The position numbers were made by a program, and so were the translations under genes. From Sphingomonas lacusdianchii (GTDB lineage: Bacteria > Pseudomonadota > Alphaproteobacteria > Sphingomonadales > Sphingomonadaceae), in contig NZ_JAKRET010000009.1 in NCBI RefSeq assembly GCF_022664395.1, forward strand, positions 124,001-188,000: a stretch of 64,000 bases of DNA, read 5' to 3'. Position 1 is the stretch's first letter, and the number at the start of each line of letters is the position of its first letter. This document shows positions 20,432 through 28,863 of this stretch, piece by piece. The notes below the pieces were generated by a model. It saw nothing but the letters and a program-made list of their open reading frames with translations. It did no database searches and was not told the DNA's origin.

Positions 20432-20887
20432 ATGCGCGAACTGGTGGAACGGCGGCTGGTGGCGGGGCGGATCGACGATGCGCCGGGCGGGCGGCGGGTG
20501 ACGGTCAATCTGCGCGAATCGCCGCTCGACTGGCTGCGGTCGCGGTCGCTGGTCGACGGGCGGCAATATGATGCGGGCGAGCGGCTGCGCGGCGATTACG
20601 AGCGCGCGGCGCTGGGGGCGCAGGTGACGATGCGTTGGGACGGAGCGCCGCGGGGCGCCAAGGGCGTCGCCGTCGGTCCGTCGGACGGGCAGATCGCCGC
20701 CAAGGCGCGGTTCGACGCGGCGATCGCGGCGGTCGGGCCGGGGCTGTCGGATATCCTGTGGCGGACGGTGTGTGCGAACGAGGGGTTGCCGGCGGCGGAG
20801 AAGGCGCTGGGCTGGCCGGCACGGGCCGGGCGGCTGGTGCTTACGCTGGCGCTCGATCGGCTGGCGGCGCATTACCGGCTGGGGTGA
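20432..20887 (+). CDS. DUF6456 domain protein
   Basis: This 151-residue protein contains the DUF6456 pattern: a start VNLRESPLDWLRSR, the middle QYDAGERLRGDYERA and the end DILWRTVCANEGLPAAEKALGWPARAGRLVL. The family is found in alphaproteobacteria, often annotated as a putative DNA-binding or regulatory protein; its function is not established. It is divergent from the XRE regulator, and its last 47 bases overlap the end of the convergent DUF2339 gene. Confidence 0.8.
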   Translation: MRELVERRLVAGRIDDAPGGRRVTVNLRESPLDWLRSRSLVDGRQYDAGERLRGDYERAALGAQVTMRWDGAPRGAKGVAVGPSDGQIAAKARFDAAIAAVGPGLSDILWRTVCANEGLPAAEKALGWPARAGRLVLTLALDRLAAHYRLG

Positions 20888-23324
20888 ACCTCCGGTAGGC
20901 CCAGCCGATCGCGATGAGGGCCGCGCCGAGGCCCATGAAGGAGAGGATGCGCAGCACGCCTGCCAGGGCGGCGGCGTCGATCAGGAAGACTTTGAGGGTG
21001 GTGAGGGTCAGCAGCGCGAGGCCGAAGCGGCGCAGGTCGCCGCTGCCGACCGACAGGCCGCGCCACAGCCAGACGATGGCGAGGCCGAGCATCGCCGCCG
21101 AATAGCCCCAGTTCTCGGGCGTCGAGACGGGGCCGGTCAGGATGCTGCCATGGGCGAGCTGGCGGATGGTGGCGAGGGTCGCGGCGAGGGTGAGCAGCGC
21201 CGCGATCAGGCTGCGACGGGGGAAGCCGGTCAGGCGCCAGATGAGCGCGGCGGCGAAGCCGACATGGAGCGTGGCGGCGTTGAGGATCGGCAGCGGCCCG
21301 ACGGCTTGCGCGATCCACACCGGGTTGAGGCCGAGCAGATCGTACCAGACGAGCCGCGCCAGGCCGAGGGTGAGGAAGGCGGTGGCGAGGCGACGATGGC
21401 GGTGCCACGACAGCGCGCCGATCAGCAGCGTGAGATCGGTGAGCAGCGCGCGTTCGATGAAGCCGTTCGCCTGAAAGGCGGGCTGGGTGGCGATGGCGAA
21501 GGGCTGTTTGAGCAGGACATAGCCGCCGAGCACGGTCAGCGCGATCTGCACGTGCAGGACTACCCGGCGGAGCGGGCCGAACAGCGCCGGGGCGCGCCAT
21601 GAAGCTGCCAGTATTGCGATGCCGGGGAGGAGGAGCAGCGTGGCGGCATCGATGGCGGGCGGCAGATAGGCATAGGGGAAGACGTCGAAGCCCAATGAAT
21701 TGCCGAGCGCGACCCCGATCTGCGCGATCGGTTCGGCGGCGGCGAGGAGCAGCAACAGCCAGGGCAGGGCGGCGAGTCGTCCGATCGCCTGCGCGTCGAG
21801 ACGGAGCGCGGCGAGCAGAACGCCGCCCGCCGCCAGCGGGGCGAGCGCCAGCCATGGCGCGGGCAGATAGGTGGCGAGGAGGATGCCGAGCGCCAGTGCG
21901 ACGGTGGCGACGCCGCCGACCAGTCCGGCATCGTCCGCAGCGGTGCGGTCGCGGTGGCGCCATGCCAGCGCGGCGCCGGCGAGTGCGAGCAGCAGCCACA
22001 GCGCGGGACGGGCGACCGATGGCGTGCAGAGCTGCAACGCGAGGAGCGGGCCGATGGTGCCCGTCAGCGCGACCCATGCCCAGCCGGCGCTGCGGCGCGA
22101 CAGGGCGGCACCGGCGGCGGCGAAGACCAGCATGGCGAGCGGGACCATCGCTTCGGTGGCGTTGCCGTCGTCCTGCACCATGCCCGCGCCGGTCAGCAGC
22201 GTGACGAGGATCGCGGCGGCGAGCGCGGCGGGAAGCAGGGTCGCGTCGCGCCATGCGAGGAACAGCGCCGCCGACGACAGCGTCAGGTAGAAGCCCCAGG
22301 CGAGCGGCGAGAAGTCGAGCATCGGCGCGATCGCTAGCATCTGGACCAGCGCGGCGAGCAGCGGGGCGGCGCGCAGCCAGCGGCGCGCGACCGCGGCGCG
22401 CGGGGCGGCGAGGCTGCCGGCGATCGCCAGCGCGACGAGGAACGCGCCGATCCCGGCCAGCCGGTCGGGCGGGACCAGCGCGATCAGCAGCGCCGCCCAG
22501 CCAAAGGCGGCAACCAGCGCGCTGACTGCCAGCCATGCCCAGCCGCGCACGATCGCGAGGGCGAGCAACGCGGCGACGAACAGGCCGAGATAGGCGAGCA
22601 GCGCGCCGATGCCGGCGGCGTCGTAGCCGGCGACCAGAGGTGCGGCGAACCCACCGATCAGCGCCATGATCGCGGTCGGCGGGCCATGGCGCAGCGCCAG
22701 GAACAGGCCGAGCGCGGTAATGGCGAGCATGATCGCGAAGCCACCAAGCGGCGCGACCAGCTGATAGAGGGCGGCGGCGAGATAGAGCGTCGCATAGGCC
22801 GAGGCGATGCCGGCGCCCGCCAGCACCTGCGCGATGCGTGGGTCTTCGCGGGTAGCGGGCAGGCGGCGGGCGGCTTCGCTGCCGATCAGCAGGGCGAGCG
22901 CGAACAGCGCGGCGAGCGCGGTGCGGATCGCCGGGGTCAGCCATCCCGCCTCGATCGACAGGCGGACGAGGAAGATGCCGCCGACGACCAGCGCCAGCCC
23001 GCCGATCCATACCGGCAGGCGGCTGCCGACCAGCGTTTCGAAATCGATGGTTGGCAGGCTCGGGTGCGGCAGGCTGGGGCGGGGCAGGGCGCGACGGCGC
23101 GGCGCGGGCGAGGGTGGAGGCGGCGCGACTGGTTCGGCCGGTTGGATCATCGCGACCGGATCGGCCAGCCGCGCCTCCAGCGCCGCGACGCGCCGGTGCA
23201 ACCGGGCCAGCGCGATCGACAGCGCGATCACCGCGAGGAGGAGGACTATCGTCACCGCCACCGGTTGTGGCACAGGCGGGGGGCCGGTGTCGCCCCTTGT
23301 CGGGGCCAATGGAGACGCACCCAT
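20841..23324 (-). CDS. DUF2339 polytopic membrane protein
   Basis: A large integral membrane protein of up to 827 residues with well over 20 hydrophobic segments. It follows the DUF2339 plan: one N-terminal segment, a short coiled-coil (LHRRVAALEARLAD), a Pro-rich cytosolic linker, the IDFETLVGSRLPVWIGGLALVVGG motif, then tandem membrane helices to the end. Function unknown; an envelope role is usual speculation. The start is uncertain: ATG 23324 would overlap the divergent GST start codon, while GTG at 23273 or 23261 would leave room for promoters and still keep the first membrane helix. Confidence 0.8.
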   Translation of the reverse strand: MGASPLAPTRGDTGPPPVPQPVAVTIVLLLAVIALSIALARLHRRVAALEARLADPVAMIQPAEPVAPPPPSPAPRRRALPRPSLPHPSLPTIDFETLVGSRLPVWIGGLALVVGGIFLVRLSIEAGWLTPAIRTALAALFALALLIGSEAARRLPATREDPRIAQVLAGAGIASAYATLYLAAALYQLVAPLGGFAIMLAITALGLFLALRHGPPTAIMALIGGFAAPLVAGYDAAGIGALLAYLGLFVAALLALAIVRGWAWLAVSALVAAFGWAALLIALVPPDRLAGIGAFLVALAIAGSLAAPRAAVARRWLRAAPLLAALVQMLAIAPMLDFSPLAWGFYLTLSSAALFLAWRDATLLPAALAAAILVTLLTGAGMVQDDGNATEAMVPLAMLVFAAAGAALSRRSAGWAWVALTGTIGPLLALQLCTPSVARPALWLLLALAGAALAWRHRDRTAADDAGLVGGVATVALALGILLATYLPAPWLALAPLAAGGVLLAALRLDAQAIGRLAALPWLLLLLAAAEPIAQIGVALGNSLGFDVFPYAYLPPAIDAATLLLLPGIAILAASWRAPALFGPLRRVVLHVQIALTVLGGYVLLKQPFAIATQPAFQANGFIERALLTDLTLLIGALSWHRHRRLATAFLTLGLARLVWYDLLGLNPVWIAQAVGPLPILNAATLHVGFAAALIWRLTGFPRRSLIAALLTLAATLATIRQLAHGSILTGPVSTPENWGYSAAMLGLAIVWLWRGLSVGSGDLRRFGLALLTLTTLKVFLIDAAALAGVLRILSFMGLGAALIAIGWAYRRFTPAGNAPPADRAPA

Positions 23325-23979
23325 GAAGATATACGGATCGACCATCTCGCCCTTCGTCCGCAAGGCGGTGGTCTTTGCCGAGGAAAAGGGGCTGGCGGTC
23401 GAGCTGGTCCCGACCGCGCCGGGCGATACCGCGCCCGCGTTTCGCGCGATCAGCCCGTTCGGGCAGATCCCGGCGATGGTCGATGACGACTTCACGCTGG
23501 CTGATTCGAGCGCGATCATCGCCTATCTGGAGGCGAAACATCCCGAACCGGTACTCATCCCGGCCGATCCGCGGCTGCGCGGGCGGACGATCTGGTTCGA
23601 CGAGCTGGCCGATACGGTGATCTTTGCCACGGGTCGCACGATGCTGTTCAATCGGGTGGTCGGGCCGTTGCTGCGCGGGGTGCCGGGCGATGCGGCGGCG
23701 GCGGACAATGCGGAGCGCGACCAGTGGCCGGCGATCCTCGCCTATCTGGAACAGGCGGTGACAGGGCGCGATTTTCTGGTCGGGGACGGCTTCACGCTGG
23801 CCGATATCGCGGTGACCAGCGCGCTGGCGAGTTCGCTGCACGCGACCGCGCCGATCGAGGCGGCGGGGCATCCCGAACTGGCGCGCTATCTGGACAACAT
23901 GCTGGCGCGACCGGCCTTTGCCCGGCGGCTGGAGGCGGAACGCGGATTTCTGGCCAAGGTGCGGAGTAAGGTGGCGTGA
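23323..23979 (+). CDS. Glutathione S-transferase family protein
   Basis: This 218-residue protein has an N-terminal thioredoxin-like domain (MKIYGSTISPFVRK, then PFGQIPAMVDDDFTLADSSAIIAYLEAKHP with the cis-Pro and SS glutathione-binding pair) and an all-helical C-terminal domain with FLVGDGFTLADIAV, the N-capping box. Ser-9 in STISPFVRK is at the catalytic position, as in beta/theta-like classes. A GGAGA site lies ahead of ATG 23323. Its stop overlaps the start of the DapF-family gene (GTGA), so the two are coupled. Confidence 0.9.
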   Translation: MKIYGSTISPFVRKAVVFAEEKGLAVELVPTAPGDTAPAFRAISPFGQIPAMVDDDFTLADSSAIIAYLEAKHPEPVLIPADPRLRGRTIWFDELADTVIFATGRTMLFNRVVGPLLRGVPGDAAAADNAERDQWPAILAYLEQAVTGRDFLVGDGFTLADIAVTSALASSLHATAPIEAAGHPELARYLDNMLARPAFARRLEAERGFLAKVRSKVA

Positions 23980-24926
23980 GGTTTACCTTTGTGCATTGCC
24001 ATGGGTCGGGGAATGATTTTCCGTTGATCGATGCGCGGGGGATCGACCTGTCCGATCCGGAATGGGCCCGGGTGGCGCGGGCGTTGGCGGACCGGTCGGG
24101 CGATGTCGGCGGCGATGGGCTGCTGCTGCTAACTGCGCAGGATGGTTCGCATATTTTCGGGATGCGCATGTTCAATCCCGACGGGTCGGAGGCGGAGACG
24201 TGCCTGAACGGCCTGCGCTGTACCGCGCGGCTGGGGTTCGAGGTCACGGGCGCCGAGGCCGGACGGGTGCGGTTGAAGGTCAGCGACGCCGAGGCGCGGC
24301 GCGTGGCGCCGATCGCGGACGGCGTGACCACGATCGAGACCAAGGTCGGGCCGGTGTCGCTGGCACCCGGGGACGTCGGCCTGACCATCGGCGATGCGCC
24401 GTTCGTCGAGGCCGCGATTCCCGGGTTGCCGAGCGAACGCAAGTTCACCGCGGTGGCGATGCCCAACCCGCATCTGGTGGCGTTCGTCGATGCGGTCGAC
24501 GATGGCGAGCTGGTGGCGCTGGGCGACTGGTGCGAGGCCGGGCCGGCGCTGATCCCGACGCGGGCCAATGTCAGCTTCGTCGAACTGCGCGAGAAGGGGC
24601 ATGCCCCGGCGCTGTTCGTGCGGACCTATGAACGCGGCGTCGGGCTGACCAACAGCTGCGGCAGCGCGATGGCGGCGTCGACGCTGGCGGCGGCGCGGAC
24701 GGGACGGATCGGCTGGGGCGTGGAGACGCGGGTCTTCAATCGCGGCGGCATGGTGCGGGCGACGGCTGCGATCGGCGACGTGGTGACGATCGCGGGCAAT
24801 GCGACGTTTACGTGGGACGGGGAGATCGAGGTCGATCCGGCGACCGGCGCGGTCGGGCCGGTGCGGATCATGGGGCGGCGCGACGAGGAGGTCGCGGCGT
24901 GGGAGGGGATGTTGGCGGGGTTGTGA
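23976..24926 (+). CDS. Diaminopimelate epimerase family protein (substrate uncertain)
   Basis: This 316-residue protein has the two-domain PLP-independent epimerase fold of DapF, with both catalytic-type cysteines: Cys-76 in ETCLNGLRC and Cys-228 in TNSCGSAMAA, plus the leading HCHGSGNDFPLIDAR. The residues around the cysteines differ from typical DapF, which reads EMCGNG and GETLACGTG. It could therefore be true DapF of this lineage (lysine and peptidoglycan supply) or a relative acting on another amino acid. The start is GTG at 23976, overlapping the GST stop. Confidence 0.8.
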   Translation: MRFTFVHCHGSGNDFPLIDARGIDLSDPEWARVARALADRSGDVGGDGLLLLTAQDGSHIFGMRMFNPDGSEAETCLNGLRCTARLGFEVTGAEAGRVRLKVSDAEARRVAPIADGVTTIETKVGPVSLAPGDVGLTIGDAPFVEAAIPGLPSERKFTAVAMPNPHLVAFVDAVDDGELVALGDWCEAGPALIPTRANVSFVELREKGHAPALFVRTYERGVGLTNSCGSAMAASTLAAARTGRIGWGVETRVFNRGGMVRATAAIGDVVTIAGNATFTWDGEIEVDPATGAVGPVRIMGRRDEEVAAWEGMLAGL

Positions 24927-24949
24927 GGACCGCCCCCGTCCCCTGATCC

Positions 24950-25142
24950 GGTTGGTTCGAGCTTGTGGAGATGGGGCTGTCCCAAACAACGGCGTTCTCG
25001 ACAGACGCTTCTCGACAAGCTCGAAGCTGCTCGAACCGAACGGGTAAGGGGCGAACGGGTTCGGGGGACAGGGGACCGAGCTACCCGTGCTTCGATACGG
25101 GTCTTCGACTTCGCTCAGCCCCTACTCAGCACGAACGGTGGA
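24950..25142. repeat. Second copy of the paired palindromic repeats
   Basis: The gap after the DapF-family gene (24927-25162) has no gene. It holds a unit with GGTTGGTTCGAGCTT.../...AAGCTGCTCGAACC ends (24950-25045), followed by a unit containing GCTTCGATACGGGTCTTCGAC and CTACTCAGCACGAACGG (about 25086-25142). Both unit types, in the same order, occur at 14931-15201. Confidence 0.75.
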
Positions 25143-25162
25143 GGTAAATCAGCTTGGGCGCC

Positions 25163-25465
25163 TCAACCCGTCCGCTCCGCCATCGCCGCCTCGACGCTTG
25201 CCAGCCCTTCGGCGCTGGCGATGGCGAGGTCGAGCGGGCGGCCGCCCAGTGCCTCGTCATGGCCGTTGAGGAAGGCCATCGCCTTGTCGCGTTCGCCGAA
25301 GCGGCGGAAGGCGCTGGTCGCGACCTGGCCCTGACGGCTCGCCTGATCGGGGGTCAGGCGGACGGTCGTGTATTTGCGCTGGAAGCGCATCGCCCCGGGC
25401 TTGCGCGGGTTGGTCGCGGGTGCCTCGACCGGCACGTCGGCGAGCGTTTCTGCGGCCGCGGTCAT
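25163..25465 (-). CDS. MbcA/ParS/Xre-type toxin-binding domain protein
   Basis: This 100-residue protein has a C-terminal half SAFRRFGERDKAMAFLNG followed by LGGRPLDLAIASAEG, the pattern of the DUF2384 (MbcA/ParS/Xre antitoxin) domain that normally holds a RES-domain toxin. No RES toxin is adjacent, and there is no N-terminal HTH, so it may be an orphan or serve another role. Its start overlaps the stop of the preceding small gene (ATGA), forming a two-gene leftward operon. Confidence 0.65.
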   Translation of the reverse strand: MTAAAETLADVPVEAPATNPRKPGAMRFQRKYTTVRLTPDQASRQGQVATSAFRRFGERDKAMAFLNGHDEALGGRPLDLAIASAEGLASVEAAMAERTG

Positions 25466-25632
25466 GCCGTCACCATCCGGCCCGACGCGCCGAGCATCGT
25501 GCGCAGCGAGACGATCTTGTTTTCATAGCAACGCGCGGTGCCGTCGTGCGACTGACGCGCCTGCGGCGTGGCGGCGGTGGCGGCCCGCATCAGCGCGACC
25601 TGATGGCGGTGCAGCAAATCGTTGAGGTCCAT
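25462..25632 (-). CDS. Small hypothetical protein
   Basis: This 56-residue protein starts MDLNDLLHRHQVALMRAATAA and contains an RQSHDGTARCYENKIVSLR segment; it is likely helical and soluble. GGGAG precedes ATG 25632. The 4-base overlap with the MbcA/ParS-like gene argues that both are real and co-translated. I do not recognise a family. Confidence 0.55.
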   Translation of the reverse strand: MDLNDLLHRHQVALMRAATAATPQARQSHDGTARCYENKIVSLRTMLGASGRMVTA

Positions 25633-25760
25633 GGATGACGCTCCCAACAGCGTAAGCGGAAGCACGCGGGTCTCCCGGTCGCTGGCGCCTACGGACCATC
25701 TGCCAGCGATGACTAGGATATGGGGACGATGGCCGTCCCGCGCCATGGCTGAACTAAAAC

Positions 25761-25775
25761 GAACCAAATGGGAAC
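25761..25775. promoter_or_regulatory. Predicted LexA (SOS) box upstream of the GTA cluster
   Basis: The bases GAAC-CAAATGG-GAAC match exactly the alphaproteobacterial LexA pattern GTTC-N7-GTTC (read here on the other strand). A TTGACA hexamer begins 7 bases downstream (25783-25788) and TTGTGC overlaps its edge, so bound LexA would block a promoter reading toward the terminase gene. No good -10 is fixed. It could instead serve the leftward small genes, whose start is 129 bases away. Confidence 0.55.
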
Positions 25776-25889
25776 ATTGTGCTTGACATCGTCACGCTGA
25801 TATGGCACAAAACAGGAACAGTGAGGAATTGCGGATCGGGGCCGGGCGGGAACGTCGTCGGCCCCGAATGGCGTCTTGGGGGTGGGGAT

Positions 25890-26390
25890 ATGGCAACAGC
25901 TAGCGTGATCCGCAGTGCGACGAACCGTCCGCTGCAACGGCGACGTGTGGTGCATGGCTGGACCGACGCGCGTCAGGCAGCGTTTCTCGATCAGATTGCC
26001 GCTACCTGCAACATGGCAGCGGCGTTGGCGGCGGTGGGGATGACCAAGCCCGGCCTGTACGCCCTGCGCCGCCGCGATCCGGTGTTCGCCGAACAGATGC
26101 GCAACGCGATGCTGGTCGGGTATGAACGGCTGGAAGCCGAATTGCTGCGCAAGGCGGTGGCTGCGTTCGAGGATGGCGATACCGGCGGTACGGAAACGGG
26201 GGACGTGATCGTCGCTCCGATGACCGTCGATCAGGCGATGCGGCTGCTCGAACGCTATCAGGTATCGCAAAAGGGGACCGGCGGTCCCGGGGTTCGCGAG
26301 GTCCGGCATCGCGCGACCCAGGCCGAAACCGACGCGATGCTGCTGGAACAGCTGCGCATCCTGCGCCGCCAGCGCGAGAAACAGGCATGA
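25890..26390 (+). CDS. GTA gp1-like small terminase subunit
   Basis: This 166-residue protein has an N-terminal DNA-binding helix-turn-helix region (WTDARQAAFLDQIAATCNMAAALAAVGMTKPGLYALRRRDP) like small terminases, and a C-terminal basic, glutamine/arginine-rich helix (LLEQLRILRRQREKQ). In GTAs this protein is thought to help load DNA without sequence specificity. GGTGGGGAT precedes ATG 25890. Its stop overlaps the large terminase start (ATGA). Confidence 0.8.
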   Translation: MATASVIRSATNRPLQRRRVVHGWTDARQAAFLDQIAATCNMAAALAAVGMTKPGLYALRRRDPVFAEQMRNAMLVGYERLEAELLRKAVAAFEDGDTGGTETGDVIVAPMTVDQAMRLLERYQVSQKGTGGPGVREVRHRATQAETDAMLLEQLRILRRQREKQA

Positions 26391-27694
26391 CGGCGCCCGA
26401 TGCGATGATCGAGGAGCTGATCGGCCTGAACGATGCGGATCAGGCGCGGATCGTGTCGCGGCTGACCCCCAGCCGACGGCTCGAACTGGCGACGCGGTGG
26501 AGCGTCTATGCCCATGCCGGGCAGACGGTTGCGGACAATGACTGGACGGTGTGGCTGATCCAGGCGGGGCGGGGCTTCGGCAAGACCCGCGCCGGGGCGC
26601 AATGGGTATGCGCACAGGCAGCGGACCGGCCAGATCTGCGGATCGCATTGGTCGGCGCGAACCGGCGCGACGTCGAAACGGTGATGGTGCGGGGACCGGC
26701 CGGGCTGCTGGCGGTCGGGCGGCATTATGGTACCGTCCACTATCGGCCGTCGCACAACATGGTCGAATTCGGGTCGGGCGCGCAGGCGTTCGTCTATGCC
26801 GCCGAGAGCCCGGACGGGCTGCGCGGGCCGGAGCATCATATCGCGTGGTGCGACGAACTGGCGAAATGGCGCAACGCCGATGCGACGTGGGACAATCTGA
26901 TGATGGGGATGCGGGTCGGGGAGCGGCCGCAGACGCTGGTCACGACCACCCCCCGCGTGATCCCGCTGCTGCGGCGGATCCGCGCGATGCCGGGGGTGCG
27001 GATCACCGGCGGACGGTCGCGCGACAACCGGCATCTGGCTGAAAGCTACTTCGCGCAGATCGAGGGAGCCTATGCCGGCACGCGGCTGGGGCGGCAGGAA
27101 CTGGACGGCGAGCTGATCGAGGATGTCACCGGAGCCCTGTGGTCGCGCGCGATGATCGAGCAGTGTCGGGTCGACACGGTGCCGACATTGGTGCGGGTGG
27201 TCGTCGGCGTCGATCCGCCGGCCGGGGTCGATGGCGATGCGTGCGGGATCGTCGCGGTCGGGCTGGGCGAGGATGGCCATGGCTATGTGCTGGCCGATGC
27301 AAGCGTGCACGGCCTGTCGCCCGAGGGCTGGGCGAGGGCCGTCGCTTCGTGCGCGGCGCGGCATGGCGCCGACCGGGTGGTGGCGGAATCGAACCAGGGC
27401 GGGGCGATGGTCGAAAGCGTGCTGCGCGCGGCGGATGCGGGACTGCCGGTGACGCTGGTCCACGCATCGCGGGGCAAGGCGGCGCGGGCCGAGCCGATCG
27501 TCGCGCTGTACGAAAAGGGCAAGGCGTTCCATGTCGGAGCCTTCCCCGCGCTGGAGGACGAATTGTGCGGGATCGTCGCCGGGGGCGGCTATGAGGGGCC
27601 GGGGCGCTCGCCCGATCGCGCCGATGCGCTGGTATGGGCGATGCAGGAACTGATGCTGGGGCGGCGGGGTCAGGCGGCGGTGCGGGTTTTGTGA
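26387..27694 (+). CDS. GTA large terminase (gp2)
   Basis: This 435-residue DNA-packaging motor and nuclease has Walker A GRGFGKT (residues 61-67) and Walker B WCDE (Asp-156, Glu-157). The C-terminal RNase H-like nuclease domain has GVDPPAG (first Asp), VVAESNQGG and SPDRADALVWA (last acidic residue). The TerL family with SPDRADALVWA is typical of GTA and DUF-type phages of alphaproteobacteria. It cuts DNA into headful pieces and pumps it into the capsid. Confidence 0.93.
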   Translation: MTAPDAMIEELIGLNDADQARIVSRLTPSRRLELATRWSVYAHAGQTVADNDWTVWLIQAGRGFGKTRAGAQWVCAQAADRPDLRIALVGANRRDVETVMVRGPAGLLAVGRHYGTVHYRPSHNMVEFGSGAQAFVYAAESPDGLRGPEHHIAWCDELAKWRNADATWDNLMMGMRVGERPQTLVTTTPRVIPLLRRIRAMPGVRITGGRSRDNRHLAESYFAQIEGAYAGTRLGRQELDGELIEDVTGALWSRAMIEQCRVDTVPTLVRVVVGVDPPAGVDGDACGIVAVGLGEDGHGYVLADASVHGLSPEGWARAVASCAARHGADRVVAESNQGGAMVESVLRAADAGLPVTLVHASRGKAARAEPIVALYEKGKAFHVGAFPALEDELCGIVAGGGYEGPGRSPDRADALVWAMQELMLGRRGQAAVRVL

Positions 27695-27775
27695 GGGAAC
27701 ATTGATCGCAACCGTCGCGTAATTACTTCAGGCTATGGCCGGCCATCGCCGTTGCGAGGACGGTCGATTTGAGCG

Positions 27776-27973
27776 ATGAAGAAGGCGATGCGAATTACTC
27801 CTGCCCGGACCGGTAAATCCCTGCTGAATGGCGCGATGCGGATCATCGTGCCGTCGCGCATGGAAAAGACATGGTCGTCGCTGGAACAGGGATCGATCGT
27901 GTCCGATTGGCAGGCGGTGGGCGACGATCTGCGCCGGTCGATGAAGCACAAGGGCGATCGCCCCATTGGGTGA
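27776..27973 (+). CDS. Small hypothetical protein
   Basis: A 65-residue basic protein (MKKAMRITPARTGKSLLNG...). Its codon use is GC-rich at third positions in the second half, as in neighbours, which supports coding. Its stop overlaps the TTG start of the following DUF2335 gene. It lies in a 1.2-kb interval between terminase and portal that RcGTA lacks. No family recognised. Confidence 0.45.
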   Translation: MKKAMRITPARTGKSLLNGAMRIIVPSRMEKTWSSLEQGSIVSDWQAVGDDLRRSMKHKGDRPIG

Positions 27974-28478
27974 CGGTCCGCGGCCGGACGATCGAGACGG
28001 GCGGAACGCGCGGGCGATCGTTCCCGACCGCAGCAGCAGCAGCGAGGAAGAGGCCGTGGAACGGGTCGAGGCGATACTCGAACCGTTCGAGCCGGAGGTT
28101 CGGCGGGAGATCGTCGAACGGACGATGCTGGTCCATCAGGGGCCGTTGCCGCCGGCCAGTCTGCTGCGCGATTATGATGCGGTCGTGCCGGGGCTGGCGC
28201 GCGAGATCGCCGATGGTGCGGCGGAAGAACGGCGGTTTCGCCATGCGATGGTGCGGCGGACCGGGACGCAGGAATTCATCCTGAACATTGCGGGGCTGGC
28301 GGCAATGCTGATCGCGCTGGTCCTGATGCTGGGGATCGTCGCCTATATGGTGGCGAGCGGCGAGGCCAAGGCGGGAGCGGCGCTGGGCGGCGCGATCATC
28401 GTCGGGGTGACGGTGGCACTGTCCAATTACCGCAAGGCGCAAGGGACGCGCGAGACGGTGGACAAGCCGGAGGAATAG
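27966..28478 (+). CDS. DUF2335 membrane protein
   Basis: This protein of up to 170 residues has the DUF2335 pattern: an acidic helix (EEEAVERVEAILEPFEPEVRR), then GPLPPASLLRDYDAVVPGLAREIAD, then two membrane helices (FILNIAGLAAMLIALVLMLGIVAYMV and AGAALGGAIIVGVTVAL). The start may be TTG 27966, with AAGGGCG ahead, or GTG 28056, preceded by GAGGAAGAGG; the second gives 140 residues. DUF2335 proteins occur in phages and genomic islands with unknown function; the two-helix hairpin could suit a holin-like or membrane-sensing role, but this is speculation. Confidence 0.7.
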   Translation: MGDGPRPDDRDGRNARAIVPDRSSSSEEEAVERVEAILEPFEPEVRREIVERTMLVHQGPLPPASLLRDYDAVVPGLAREIADGAAEERRFRHAMVRRTGTQEFILNIAGLAAMLIALVLMLGIVAYMVASGEAKAGAALGGAIIVGVTVALSNYRKAQGTRETVDKPEE

Positions 28479-28560
28479 GGGCGTTCGCCGGGGTGCGGCG
28501 AGCGGATCTTGCGAACGCCTCTGGCTTAGCGAACGTCGGGCCTTTCAATCCCAACTCTAT

Positions 28561-28652
28561 CGTACCCCGGCGGAGGCCGGGGTCCAGCTGGCAAGGATTT
28601 TTCGTACGTTACGAACCTCCCCCAACTGGGCCCCGGCCTTCGCCGGGGTACA
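28561..28652. repeat. Palindromic element (same family as in tilS)
   Basis: Arms 28561-28591 and 28622-28652 are inverted copies with few mismatches. The left arm shares its first 22 or so bases with the tilS copy. It sits in the gap 28479-28863 before the portal gene, which has no gene. A second foldback (about 28743-28835, CCCTCTCCC.../...CCTTGGCAGGGGATAGGG) fills more of that gap. Confidence 0.8.
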
Positions 28653-28863
28653 GGAAAAGCAGTTTCGCAAAGGTCGCTCTTTGCAGGGCTGATATTGCGG
28701 GAGCGGGTTCGGCGTCGGATCGAGCGAGCCTTGCGCTCGCGCGCTGCGCTTACCCCTCTCCCAGCTTCGACCAAGCCTTTGCCTTGCAAAGGCCAAGTCT
28801 GCGCATCCCTCTCCCCTTGGCAGGGGATAGGGTAATAATCGCTTCGGTTTCAGGAGGATCACC

